From assembly GCA_004298045.1 (NCBI GenBank), contig SCRM01000008.1, positions 124,001 through 188,000 on the forward strand: a DNA stretch of 64,000 nucleotides, read 5' to 3'. Source of the DNA: Rhodanobacter sp. Its GTDB lineage: Bacteria; Pseudomonadota; Gammaproteobacteria; Xanthomonadales; Rhodanobacteraceae. How positions within the stretch are numbered: the stretch's first letter is position 1; each line of letters opens with the position of its first letter. The translations under genes were made by a program, and so were the position numbers. A model generated the notes under the pieces. That model searched no databases and had not been told where the DNA came from. It worked only from the letters and a program-made list of their open reading frames with translations. Shown here one piece after another: positions 19,338 to 27,502 of this stretch.

Positions 19338-20378
19338 TCAGCGTCCGGTACTGAACTCGATCTTCTGCTGCTTGTTGCTGGCCACCGCCACGCCGTCATG
19401 CATCGCCGGCTTGAACCGGTAGCGCGACACGGCATCCACTGCCGCGCGGTCGAACACATGGCGTGGCTGCGCCTCGATCACGTGGATGTCGGTGGTGCGC
19501 CCTTCCGGCGAAATGGTGAAGCCGACCATCACCCAGCCGCTCTGCCCGGCACGCAAAGCCGCGGTCGGGTAATTCGGACTGGCCGGCTTGAGCAACACCG
19601 CGTCGGCGTTTTCGCCACCGGCGGCCGCCGTGGCCGTCTTCGCCGTGGCCTGCGCCGGCGCCGCCTGCTTGCGCTGTTGTTCGCCCGCCTGCTGCTGGCG
19701 GGCCTTGGCTTGCTGCTCCGCCGCCAGCTGAGCCTGTTGTGCCGCCGCCTTGGCGGCGTTTTCCTTTTCCGTTGCGGCACGCTGCGCGACCAACTGCGCG
19801 GCCTTTTGTTGATCCTGCGCCTGCTGTTGTTGCTGGTTCGCCAGCTTGCGTTGCGCGTCGAGCTTGGAGCGCAGGATGGTCAGCGTGAAGTTGGCCGGAT
19901 CGGCCTTCGCCAACAGGTCGATCTCGCGCTGTGCTTCGTTGAAGTCGCGCGAGTTGACTGCCTGCTCGGCGCTGGTTGCCGCATACGGGAAGGTCTCGCG
20001 CAACGCGCTGGTGGCCACCGCATTGCCGGGTTGCTTGGCCAGCACGCGCAGGTAGTACTCGAATGCGTTGTTGCCCACTGGCGCCAGCAGGCGCTGCGCC
20101 TTGAGCGCCTTGCCCGCTTCGGTCAAAAGCTGATTGACGTCCATCGCCTGCAGGTTCGTCGTGGCCGTGGTCGCAGCGGCGGTGGCCGCCTGGTTGACTA
20201 CTGCCGTGGTGGCGGGTGCGCCACCGACATCCAGCGCACGCTGCTCCTGCACCGGGCGAAAGATCAGCAGGTATGCGGCGATGGCCAATGCCGCGAAGAT
20301 GGCAAGGATGGCAACGATAACGGGCCGGGCGGCCCCGCGCGCGCAGCGGCGCGCTTGCAGCATGTATCGGGTATCCAT
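19338..20378 (-). CDS. TonB-family energy-transducer-like protein with coiled-coil linker
   Basis: 346 residues with one N-terminal membrane anchor (about residues 20-42, VAILAIFAALAIAAYLLIF). A periplasmic helical region follows, with TPR-like spacing (AFEYYLRVLAKQPGN, FNEAQREIDLLAKADPAN). Residues of about 180-255 are very rich in Gln, Ala and Lys and probably form a coiled coil. The C-terminal TonB domain has SPNYPTAALRAGQSGWVMVG and AVDAVSRYRFKPA. It lacks the Pro-rich spacer of classical TonB and has no exbBD beside it. A structural or alternative TonB role is therefore possible. Fold assignment is good, function is not. Confidence 0.8.
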   Translation of the reverse strand: MDTRYMLQARRCARGAARPVIVAILAIFAALAIAAYLLIFRPVQEQRALDVGGAPATTAVVNQAATAAATTATTNLQAMDVNQLLTEAGKALKAQRLLAPVGNNAFEYYLRVLAKQPGNAVATSALRETFPYAATSAEQAVNSRDFNEAQREIDLLAKADPANFTLTILRSKLDAQRKLANQQQQQAQDQQKAAQLVAQRAATEKENAAKAAAQQAQLAAEQQAKARQQQAGEQQRKQAAPAQATAKTATAAAGGENADAVLLKPASPNYPTAALRAGQSGWVMVGFTISPEGRTTDIHVIEAQPRHVFDRAAVDAVSRYRFKPAMHDGVAVASNKQQKIEFSTGR

Positions 20379-20597
20379 GGTCTCTCACTGAGTGTCGACA
20401 GATACCCGCGCTTTTTCCCCCCGTAAATCCAGGAGCGACGAGTCCCCTGACAACGTCGCGGCGCGGATGGGCGAACGGTACCCGCATTGTGCCGACCGGT
20501 GCAAATCCAGCGACAAGGCGACCCGGCACCATTGCAACCGGCGCCCATGCGGAGCAGCGCCCCTTTGGTTCCACACCTTCCTGCTGCCCAAACGAAA

Positions 20598-20618
20598 CGT
20601 CCCGGCAGGGCCGGGACG
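20598..20618 (-). terminator. Second hairpin downstream of the MetJ-like gene
   Basis: CGTCCCGGC-agg-GCCGGGACG, a perfect 9-bp stem followed on the minus strand by TTTCGTTT. It probably backs up the hairpin at 20632-20661. The remainder of the 313-bp spacer 20379-20691 shows nothing else I can name. Confidence 0.7.
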
Positions 20619-20631
20619 AAATTTCGAAGCG

Positions 20632-20661
20632 GGCTTTCCGCGCTGGGCACCGCGGAAAGCC
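20632..20661 (-). terminator. First hairpin downstream of the MetJ-like gene
   Basis: GGCTTTCCGCG pairs with CGCGGAAAGCC (11-bp stem, 8-base loop), 30 bp after the stop codon. Confidence 0.65.
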
Positions 20662-20691
20662 AATCACGATTGACGCGTATTTGTAGGTTGC

Positions 20692-21240
20692 TTACTTCTT
20701 GCTGGTCTTGCTCGGCTTGCTGGCCTTGGTGGCCTTGACCACCTTGGCCGCCGCCGGCTTCTTGGCCGCGACCTTCTTGGCCGCCGGCTTCTTTGCAACT
20801 TTCTTGGCAGTGGTTTTCTTCGCCGCGGCAGGCTTCTTGGCCGCGACCTTCTTTACGGCAGCCTTCTTTGCTGCCGGCTTCTTTGCCACCGGCTTCTTCG
20901 CGGCGGCTTTCTTGGCGACGGTCTTCTTCGCGACCGTCTTCTTGGCGGCCGCTTTCTTGGCAGCGGCCGGTTTCTTTGCAGCAGGTTTCTTGGCAGTGGT
21001 AACCATGGTTCGTCTCAGCTCCTCATCGGTTGGCAGTGGTTGCCCAGTAAAAGCGTGGAGGAACGCCTCCACCAGCAAGTCGCTGTTGGTGGCGTGCCGC
21101 AGATTTTTCACCTGACGTTCTGTGCGCAGGTCGGAAAGCGTTCTCAGTACATGCAGCGGAATCGAGACCGTGATCTTGCGAACCGCGTTGGCCTTCTCGC
21201 CATGCTCGACATACGGTGCGATGAATTTCGGTGTTGCCAT
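20692..21240 (-). CDS. metJ: MetJ-type methionine repressor fused to a histone-H1-like AKK-repeat tail
   Basis: 182 residues in two parts. Residues 1-78 closely follow E. coli MetJ. They include the [20 protein letters not shown] segment whose beta-strand contacts operator DNA, and the helix-A and SAM-pocket region [20 protein letters not shown] and [18 protein letters not shown]. The final 25 or so residues of MetJ are replaced by a tail of about 100 residues. The tail is almost only Ala, Lys, Pro, Val and Thr in AAKKPAAKK-type repeats, like AlgP or bacterial H1-like proteins. It probably represses methionine genes with SAM as corepressor, with the tail adding non-specific DNA binding. An ATG at 21006 ([12 protein letters not shown]) lies exactly at the junction with a GAGGAG sequence upstream. 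Tandem met boxes lie about 150 bp upstream of the gene. Confidence 0.9.
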   Translation of the reverse strand: MATPKFIAPYVEHGEKANAVRKITVSIPLHVLRTLSDLRTERQVKNLRHATNSDLLVEAFLHAFTGQPLPTDEELRRTMVTTAKKPAAKKPAAAKKAAAKKTVAKKTVAKKAAAKKPVAKKPAAKKAAVKKVAAKKPAAAKKTTAKKVAKKPAAKKVAAKKPAAAKVVKATKASKPSKTSKK

Positions 21241-21391
21241 GTTGCCGTTCCCCGTGAACTTGGGCGAAAGCTATTCCGCAGGGTAGCTGCTGTCAATGGA
21301 TTTTGGTCGGCAAATCAAGCCGTTTCACCACGCCCGTCACCCGCGCCCTGGCAGCGGTTTGAAAATCGGCCCTTTGCCGGTATTCATCAAC

Positions 21392-21407
21392 AGACGTCTG
21401 GACGTCC
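21392..21407. promoter_or_regulatory. Tandem met boxes (predicted MetJ operator)
   Basis: AGACGTCT, the exact MetJ consensus octamer, is followed without a gap by GGACGTCC (six of eight). This is the head-to-tail arrangement needed for cooperative MetJ binding. It lies in the 408-bp region upstream of the metJ-like gene, next to a possible minus-strand -35 (TTGATG, 21385-21390). Autoregulation is the natural reading. The rest of 21241-21648 has no convincing gene. Confidence 0.65.
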
Positions 21408-21598
21408 ATACAACGTTCAGCGCGCAGACCGCAACAAAACGCGAAAGCACTTGAAACAAGCCACTTTTGCCCACCTCGCCCAGAGGCGCCGGACATTGAC
21501 GCCAGTAACGCATCATGTTGTCCGGAGGACCTGCCACGCGCGTTTTCGAGATGAACACCACGCGACCGATGCGCAGGCCGTCGCGGCACACCCGGATA

Positions 21599-21629
21599 CG
21601 CAAACGGCCGCTCGCGGCGGCCGTTTGCG
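21599..21629 (-). terminator. Hairpin downstream of gcvH
   Basis: CGCAAACGGCCGC faces GCGGCCGTTTGCG in a stem of about 13 bp just after the gcvH stop. No T-tract follows, so the terminator call is moderate. Confidence 0.55.
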
Positions 21630-21648
21630 GGCGGACATGGACGAACTC

Positions 21649-22044
21649 TCATTGCTCGTCGTGTTCGATCAGCTCCTCGTACGCCTTGGCATCGAGCAGC
21701 TGATCGAGCTCGCTGCGGTCGCTCGGGCGCACCGCAAAGATCCAGCCTTCGCCAAACGCATCGGCGTTGATCGTCTCCGGCTTGTCGCTCAGGAGCTCGT
21801 TCACCTCGACCACTTCGCCCGACACCGGCGAATAGATGTCCGAGGCGGCCTTGACCGATTCGAGCACCGCAGCGGCGTTGCCGGCTTCGACGCTGGAGCC
21901 GATCTCCGGCAGCTCGACGTAGACGAGGTCGCCAAGCTGGCTCTGCGCATGGTCGGAGATGCCCACGCGCACGGTGCCGTCGTCCTCGACGCGGGCCCAC
22001 TCGTGGGATTTGTTGAACTTCAGGTCGCCGGGGATTTCGCTCAT
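21649..22044 (-). CDS. gcvH: Glycine cleavage system H protein
   Basis: Lipoyl carrier of the glycine cleavage complex that shuttles the aminomethyl group between P, T and L proteins. It has 131 residues. The lipoylated Lys lies in [20 protein letters not shown], with [15 protein letters not shown] at the start and [12 protein letters not shown] near the end. It follows gcvT with a 58-bp gap, in the usual T-H order. gcvP is not in the window, so the P protein must be encoded elsewhere. Confidence 0.97.
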   Translation of the reverse strand: MSEIPGDLKFNKSHEWARVEDDGTVRVGISDHAQSQLGDLVYVELPEIGSSVEAGNAAAVLESVKAASDIYSPVSGEVVEVNELLSDKPETINADAFGEGWIFAVRPSDRSELDQLLDAKAYEELIEHDEQ

Positions 22045-22102
22045 GGTCGGTTCCAGTCAGGGGTCAGGGAATGGGCACATTCTAGCCGCAAGCAAACGCG
22101 CT

Positions 22103-23203
22103 TCAGATGCCGTCGCACGGCTTGCCGTCGCGCACGAACGGGTACTTCACGATGTGCACCGGCAGCTCGCGGCCGCGGATGTCGACGCGTACGGCACCGG
22201 GCTCGCCGACCGGGATGCGCGCAAACGCGATCGCCTTGTCCAGCGTCGGCGCAAAGCTGCCGGAAAGGATCACGCCATCGCCGTTGGCGGTGAGCACCTT
22301 CTGGCCATGGCGCAGCACGCCCTTGCCGTCCAGCACCAGCCCGACCATCACGCGCGTGACACCGGCCGCCTTCTGCGCTTCGAGCGCCTTGCGGCCGATG
22401 AAGTCGCGCCCGGCATCGAGCGCGATCGTCCAGCCCAGGTTGGCCTCCCACGGCGACACGGTTTCATCCATGTCCTGACCGTAGAGGTTCATGCCGGCCT
22501 CCAGCCGCAGTGTGTCGCGCGCACCCAGCCCGCACGGCACCACCCCGGCGGCCTGCAGCGCGTTCCAGAACGCCAGCGTGTGTTCGGCCGGCAGCATCAC
22601 CTCGAAACCGTCCTCGCCGGTGTAGCCGGTACGTGCGACGAACAGCGGCATGCCGCCCGGCCCCTGCGCCGCCGCCGCGGTGAACTTGGCGAGCTTTTCG
22701 ATCCGCGCGCGATCCACCTCGTGCACCAGTGCCAGCACCTTTTCGCGGGCGTGCGGGCCCTGTACGGCGATCATCGACAGCTCGGGGCGCTCCTTCACCT
22801 CGACGTCGAACGCTTTTGCCTGCTGCGTGATCCACGCCAGGTCCTTGGCACGGGTGGCCGCATTCACCACGGTGCGATAGAAGGTGTCGCCGAGGTAGTA
22901 GACGATGAGGTCGTCGATCACCCCGCCCTGCTCGTTCAACATGCAGGAGTACAGCGCCTTGCCGGTGACCTTGAGCTTGTCGATGCTGTTGGCGAGCAGA
23001 TGGCGCAGGAAATCCTTCACCCGCGCACCGTGCAAGTCGACAATGGTCATGTGCGAGACGTCGAACATGCCGGCATTGCGGCGCACCGCGTGATGCTCCT
23101 CGATCTGCGAGCCGTAGTTGACCGGCATGTCCCAGCCACCGAAGTCGACCATGTGCGCGCCGAGCGCGCGGTGGGTGGCATTCAGTACGGTCTTCTCGGT
23201 CAT
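22103..23203 (-). CDS. gcvT: Glycine cleavage system T protein (aminomethyltransferase)
   Basis: Transfers the methylene group from H-protein-bound aminomethyl to tetrahydrofolate, releasing ammonia. It has 366 residues from the ATG at 23203; a GTG lies one codon upstream. Family motifs are [36 protein letters not shown], folate-site residues in [16 protein letters not shown], and [20 protein letters not shown]. It is the first gene of gcvTH, preceded by a plausible sigma-70 promoter. No glycine riboswitch is recognisable in the 186-bp upstream spacer. Confidence 0.97.
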   Translation of the reverse strand: MTEKTVLNATHRALGAHMVDFGGWDMPVNYGSQIEEHHAVRRNAGMFDVSHMTIVDLHGARVKDFLRHLLANSIDKLKVTGKALYSCMLNEQGGVIDDLIVYYLGDTFYRTVVNAATRAKDLAWITQQAKAFDVEVKERPELSMIAVQGPHAREKVLALVHEVDRARIEKLAKFTAAAAQGPGGMPLFVARTGYTGEDGFEVMLPAEHTLAFWNALQAAGVVPCGLGARDTLRLEAGMNLYGQDMDETVSPWEANLGWTIALDAGRDFIGRKALEAQKAAGVTRVMVGLVLDGKGVLRHGQKVLTANGDGVILSGSFAPTLDKAIAFARIPVGEPGAVRVDIRGRELPVHIVKYPFVRDGKPCDGI

Positions 23204-23235
23204 CACGGGACGCCTTGCGGGGAGGGAGGGTTGCC

Positions 23236-23265
23236 ATTATCGGCCGCACCGCGGCATCGCGTCAT
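23236..23265 (-). promoter_or_regulatory. Probable sigma-70 promoter of gcvTH
   Basis: Minus-strand -10 GATAAT (23236-23241, five of six) and -35 ATGACG (23260-23265, four of six) with an 18-bp spacer, 33 bp upstream of the gcvT ATG. Confidence 0.5.
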
Positions 23266-23389
23266 CGTGCACGGCATCACGGCCCGGTGTTGGCCGGGCC
23301 CGTCCGCGGACGACGATTCCATGCGAAAGCCCGATCGCCCATAAGAGCGCACTGGCGGACGATGCCTTTGGCGACGCCCGCGCGGGTTG

Positions 23390-25249
23390 CTACGGTTGGG
23401 AGGCGATGCGTGGAAGCAACTGGGTGACCAGCAGCTCGGCCAACCGCTCGGCACGGGTGTCCGCCGTGGGCAGGTGCACCTCAGGGTTCTCCGGTGCCTC
23501 GTACGGCGCATCGATCCCGGTGAAGTTGCGGATTTCGCCGGCGCGCGCTTTGCGATACAGGCCCTTGGGGTCGCGCGCTTCACACTGTGCCAGCGTGGTG
23601 TCGACAAACACCTCGACGAACTCGCCGCCGGCAAAGCGCTCGCGTACCGAGCGCCGCTCACTGCGATACGGCGAGATCGCGCTGACCAGCACGATCAAGC
23701 CGGCATCCACCATCAGGTGCGCCACCTCGCCGATGCGGCGGATGTTCTCCACGCGGTCGGCCGGGGTGAAGCCAAGATCCTTGTTGATGCCGTGGCGCAC
23801 GTTGTCGCCGTCGAGCAGGTAGGTGTGGTAGCCCTGCGTGTGCAGGCGCTTTTCAACCAGGTTGGCGATGGTGGATTTGCCGGCGCCGGACAGCCCGGTG
23901 AGCCACACGCACAGTGGCCGCTGCCCCAGGCTCTCGCCGCGCACGGTCCGGTTCACGTCGACATGCTGCCAGTGCAGGTTTGCCGCGCGGGTCAGCGCGA
24001 AATCGAGCATGCCGCAGGCCACTGTCGCGTTGGACTGGCGGTCGATCAGGATGAAGCCGCCGAGCGTGCGGTTGGTGGCGTAGGTCTCGAAGGCAATCGC
24101 GGCGTCCACCCCGATCGTGCAGTAACCCACTTCGTTCAACGTCAGCTTGCGCGCGGCCAGCTCGGCCTGGGTATTGACGTCGACCTTGTGCTTGATCGAC
24201 ATCACCCGCGCATTGACCGTGCGCGTGCCGATGCGCAGCCAGTAGTTGCGGTTGGGCAGGAGCGGGTTGTCGCCCAGCCACACCAGGTGGCAGGCGAACT
24301 GGTCGGCGATCGGCGCCGGATGCGCGGCATCGGCGATCACGTCGCCGCGGCTGACGTCGAGCTCGCGGTCCAGGCACAGCGTCACCGCCTGCCCTTCGCG
24401 CGCGGTTTCCAGATCTCCATCGGCGGTGACGATGCGCGCGATGTGCGCCCGCTCGACACCGGGCTGCACCACCACCTCGTCACCACGCGCCACGCTGCCA
24501 CCGCAGACAGTGCCGGCGTAACCGCGGAAGCTCTGGTCGGGCCGATTGACCCACTGCACCGGCAGGCGGAAATCTGCCGCGCGGGTCGGCGCCGCATCCG
24601 CCGCCTCCAGCAATTGCAGCAGCGTCGGCCCGCGATACCACGGCATGCGTGCGGAAGCCACGCCGATGTTGTCGCCGCCCGGCGCCACCACCGGCAGGCA
24701 GTCGACCTTGGTGATGCCGAGCGTTTGCGCCAGCTCGCGATACGCCTCGACGATGCCGGCGTAGACTTGCTCGTCGCAGCCGACCAGATCCATCTTGTTG
24801 ATCGCCACGATCACCTGGCGAATGCCGAGCAGCGCGCAGATGTAGCTGTGCCGGCGCGTCTGCGGCAGGAGCCCCTTGCGCGCATCCACCAGCACCACCG
24901 CCAGCTCGGCGTTCGACGCGCCGGTGGCCATGTTGCGCGTGTACTGCTCGTGCCCCGGGCAGTCGGCCACGATGAAATGCCGTTTCGCGGTGTGGAAATA
25001 GCGGTAGGCCACATCGATGGTGATGCCCTGCTCGCGCTCGGCTTCGAGGCCGTCGGTGAGCAGCGCGAAATCCAGTGCGTCGCCGGCGTCCGGATGCAGC
25101 CGGCGGCTGTCGGCCTTGAGCGCCTCGATCTGGTCGGCCGGCACCGTACCGGCGTCATACAGGAGGCGGCCGAGCAGCGTGCTCTTGCCGTCGTCGACGC
25201 TGCCGCAGGTGATGAAACGCAACAGGCCCTGATTGTCGTTCGCGGCCAT
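23390..25249 (-). CDS. cysNC: Bifunctional sulfate adenylyltransferase subunit 1 / adenylylsulfate kinase
   Basis: Assimilatory sulfate activation, giving APS and then PAPS. The 619 residues comprise a CysN GTPase and a fused CysC kinase. CysN (about 1-430) has P-loop [10 protein letters not shown], switch [18 protein letters not shown] and AINKMDLVG. CysC (about 435-619) has [37 protein letters not shown] and the [18 protein letters not shown] end. The start overlaps the cysD stop as TGATG. The fusion is common in Xanthomonads, rhizobia and others. Confidence 0.97.
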   Translation of the reverse strand: MAANDNQGLLRFITCGSVDDGKSTLLGRLLYDAGTVPADQIEALKADSRRLHPDAGDALDFALLTDGLEAEREQGITIDVAYRYFHTAKRHFIVADCPGHEQYTRNMATGASNAELAVVLVDARKGLLPQTRRHSYICALLGIRQVIVAINKMDLVGCDEQVYAGIVEAYRELAQTLGITKVDCLPVVAPGGDNIGVASARMPWYRGPTLLQLLEAADAAPTRAADFRLPVQWVNRPDQSFRGYAGTVCGGSVARGDEVVVQPGVERAHIARIVTADGDLETAREGQAVTLCLDRELDVSRGDVIADAAHPAPIADQFACHLVWLGDNPLLPNRNYWLRIGTRTVNARVMSIKHKVDVNTQAELAARKLTLNEVGYCTIGVDAAIAFETYATNRTLGGFILIDRQSNATVACGMLDFALTRAANLHWQHVDVNRTVRGESLGQRPLCVWLTGLSGAGKSTIANLVEKRLHTQGYHTYLLDGDNVRHGINKDLGFTPADRVENIRRIGEVAHLMVDAGLIVLVSAISPYRSERRSVRERFAGGEFVEVFVDTTLAQCEARDPKGLYRKARAGEIRNFTGIDAPYEAPENPEVHLPTADTRAERLAELLVTQLLPRIASQP

Positions 25250-26175
25250 CAGAAGTAACCCTCCTGCTTCTTGCGCTCCATCGATGCCGACGGGTCCTTG
25301 TCGATCACCCGCCCCTGGCGCTCGGAGGTGTGCGTGGTGGCCATCTCCTCGATGATCTTGTCCAGCGTATCGGCGCCCGATTCCACCGCGCCGGTCAACG
25401 GGTAGCAGCCCAGCGTGCGGAAGCGCACCGTGCGCAGCGTCGGCGCCTCGCCGGGGCGGAACACGAAGCGGTCGTCGTCGACCATGATCAGCGCGCCGTC
25501 GCGCTCCACGATCGGCCGCGGCTTGGCGAAGTACAGCGGCACCAGCGGGATTCCCTCGCGGCGGATGTACAGCCAGACGTCCATCTCGGTCCAGTTGGAA
25601 ATCGGAAACACGCGCACGCTCTGGCCTTCGCACAAGCGCGTGTTGTAGGTGTGCCAGAACTCCGGGCGCTGGTGCTTGGGGTCCCAGCGATGCTGCGCGT
25701 TGCGAAACGAAAACACGCGTTCCTTCGCGCGCGATTTCTCCTCGTCGCGGCGCGCGCCGCCCAGCGCGGCGTCGAACCTGTACTGGTCCAGCGCCTGCTT
25801 CAGCGCCTGGGTCTTCATGATGTCGGTGTGCACCGCGGCGCTGCGGGTGAACGGCGAAACGCCCTGCCGCACGCCTTCCTGGTTGGTGTAGACCAGCACC
25901 TGCACGTCGCCCGCGGCCGCCACCTGGTTGCGGAACGCGATCATCTCGCGGAACTTCCACGTGGTATCCACGTGCAGCAGCGGGATCGGCGGCTTGGCCG
26001 GGTAGAACGCCTTGCGCAGCAGGTGCAGCAGCACCGAGGAATCCTTGCCGATCGAGTACAGCATTACCGGCCGCCGGTAGTTCGCAGCCACTTCGCGAAA
26101 GATGTAGATCGCCTCGGCCTCCAGCTCATCGAGGTGCGCGGTTTCCTGCGCCATGGCGTGCTGCACTGACTCCAT
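25249..26175 (-). CDS. cysD: Sulfate adenylyltransferase subunit 2
   Basis: Catalytic ATP sulfurylase subunit of the PAPS-reductase-like ATP pyrophosphatase family, making APS from ATP and sulfate with CysN. The PP-loop-type motif is [40 protein letters not shown] and [17 protein letters not shown] are further signatures, and the end RKKQEGYF is family-typical. It has 308 residues from the ATG at 26175; a second ATG at 26154 is also possible. It leads the cysD-cysNC operon. Downstream cysH, I and J are not in the window. Confidence 0.97.
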   Translation of the reverse strand: MESVQHAMAQETAHLDELEAEAIYIFREVAANYRRPVMLYSIGKDSSVLLHLLRKAFYPAKPPIPLLHVDTTWKFREMIAFRNQVAAAGDVQVLVYTNQEGVRQGVSPFTRSAAVHTDIMKTQALKQALDQYRFDAALGGARRDEEKSRAKERVFSFRNAQHRWDPKHQRPEFWHTYNTRLCEGQSVRVFPISNWTEMDVWLYIRREGIPLVPLYFAKPRPIVERDGALIMVDDDRFVFRPGEAPTLRTVRFRTLGCYPLTGAVESGADTLDKIIEEMATTHTSERQGRVIDKDPSASMERKKQEGYF

Positions 26176-26566
26176 CGTCGGTACTCGTTGCTGCGCCCCG
26201 CGGCGCGATATCGGCTGCCCATGTTACGCGGCAGGCACTGAATGCCCGAAATAATCCGCACGGTTGCGGCGTGCGCCACGCGACATATCAGCACATCAGA
26301 AGCCTGCGCGCTGCCACTGATTGGTAGCTGGAGGCACTTGGTGGCCATGCCCGTAGCTTCCGCGGTCACAACTCGGTGCGCGGCACGCCGGCTGCCAAGA
26401 AGCCGTTGCGAAGGAATCACCCACGGGCGACCCCGTGATTTGTCCCGCCGATGGTCTTGAACCACACGCGGGCTGTAGGGGCGCACGGCCGATGGGCATC
26501 ACGGCGACGTCAGATGAGCCGCGCGACGTGCTGCGCTAGGCTGCGCGTTTGACTTGGAGCGTTGCC
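26176..26566. other. 391-bp divergent spacer between cysD and a CPBP protease gene
   Basis: No open frame with plausible composition was found. An imperfect inverted repeat (AATCAC at 26415-26420 facing GTGATT at 26435-26440) is the only structure noted. Both gene promoters must lie here, but I could not place them with confidence. A CysB site would be expected near cysD but cannot be identified by eye. Confidence 0.4.
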
Positions 26567-27481
26567 GTGCCGACCTCTCCGCTCGCCTTCGCCACGCCGC
26601 CCAACACGCCGCGCTGGCTGCGCGTCACGCTGTACTCGCCGCCGGCGCGCATCGCGGTGTTTGTCGTGGGGCTGGCTGTCACCATGCTCGCGTTCGGGGC
26701 GCTGGTGCAGGTGATGCTGGGCGGCTCGCCGACGCCCATGAACGCGCTGAACACGCCGCTCGGCAGCGTGCGCTACCTCGCCGGATTCGTGCTGCCGGTG
26801 GTGCTGGCCTATCTGTTCCTGGTGCATGTGATCGAGCAGCGCCCGGTGGCGGAGCTCGCGCTGCGCAAGCTGCCGCGCGGCATGGCGGCCGGCGCAGCAT
26901 TCGGGCTGGGGTTGTTCAGTACAGTCGTCGGCGTGCTGTGGCTGGTCGGCAGCTATCGCGTGACCGGCACCAACCCCGACGCGCACTGGCTGGTCGCGCT
27001 GCTCACGGTCGGCCTCGGCGCTGGCATCAGCGAGGAAATCCTCACCCGCGGCGTGCTGTTCCGGGTGATCGAGGAAGGCCTCGGCACCTGGTGGGCACTG
27101 GCGCTCTCGGCCTTGTTCTTCGGCTTTGCGCATGCCGGCAATCCCGGCGCCACGGCGTGGAGTTCGCTGGCAATCGCGATCGAGGCCGGCATCCTGTTTG
27201 CGCTCGTGTACCACCTCACCCGCTCGCTGTGGCCGTGCATCGGCCTGCACGCGGCGTGGAACTTCGCGCAGGGCACGCTCTACGGCATCCCGGTGTCGGG
27301 CACGCACGCGGATGGATGGCTGGTGTCAACCCGCAGCGGGCCGGATTGGCTCTCCGGCGGCACGTTTGGCGCCGAGGCCTCGGTGGTGGCGCTCACCCTG
27401 TGCAGCCTGTGCTCGATCGCGCTGCTGCTCGTCGCCCTGCGGCGCGGCTCGATCGTGCCGCCGGCATGGCGGCGGCACTGA
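26567..27481 (+). CDS. CPBP-family intramembrane metalloprotease (Abi/CAAX-type)
   Basis: Integral membrane protein of 304 residues with about seven hydrophobic segments. It contains the CPBP motifs: EE in GAGISEEILTRGVLFRVIE, the first His in FFGFAHAGNPGA, and the second His/Asn in GLHAAWNFAQGTLYGIPVSG. Relatives process membrane substrates (CAAX prenyl proteases, bacteriocin-immunity or PrsW-like proteins). The substrate here is unknown. I prefer the GTG at 26567 because TTGGAG lies at proper spacing before it; the frame also opens with TTG at 26549. It converges on fadE with a 21-bp gap. Confidence 0.87.
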   Translation: MPTSPLAFATPPNTPRWLRVTLYSPPARIAVFVVGLAVTMLAFGALVQVMLGGSPTPMNALNTPLGSVRYLAGFVLPVVLAYLFLVHVIEQRPVAELALRKLPRGMAAGAAFGLGLFSTVVGVLWLVGSYRVTGTNPDAHWLVALLTVGLGAGISEEILTRGVLFRVIEEGLGTWWALALSALFFGFAHAGNPGATAWSSLAIAIEAGILFALVYHLTRSLWPCIGLHAAWNFAQGTLYGIPVSGTHADGWLVSTRSGPDWLSGGTFGAEASVVALTLCSLCSIALLLVALRRGSIVPPAWRRH

Positions 27482-27502
27482 ACGGCGCGCAGCGTTTCCT
27501 GC

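Noticed and set aside
20793-21115. Plus-strand Leu/Phe/Ala-rich frame that looks like a membrane protein
   Set aside because: It is the reverse complement of the AKK-repeat tail; Lys-Ala repeats give Phe-Leu-Ala repeats on the other strand.
21337-21603. Minus-strand frame of 88 codons in the metJ leader
   Set aside because: No recognisable motif, it starts inside the gcvH hairpin and contains the met boxes, so a regulatory leader is more likely.
23204-23389. Possible glycine riboswitch upstream of gcvT
   Set aside because: The conserved glycine-aptamer blocks are not visible in the 186-bp spacer; a simple promoter is.
25573-25590. AGACGTCC in cysD as another met box
   Set aside because: Single octamer inside a coding region with no tandem partner.
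23390-25960. cysNC frame extended upstream to 856 codons
   Set aside because: The upstream part is antiparallel noise over cysD in another frame. The CysN start at 25249 matches homologues and overlaps the cysD stop.
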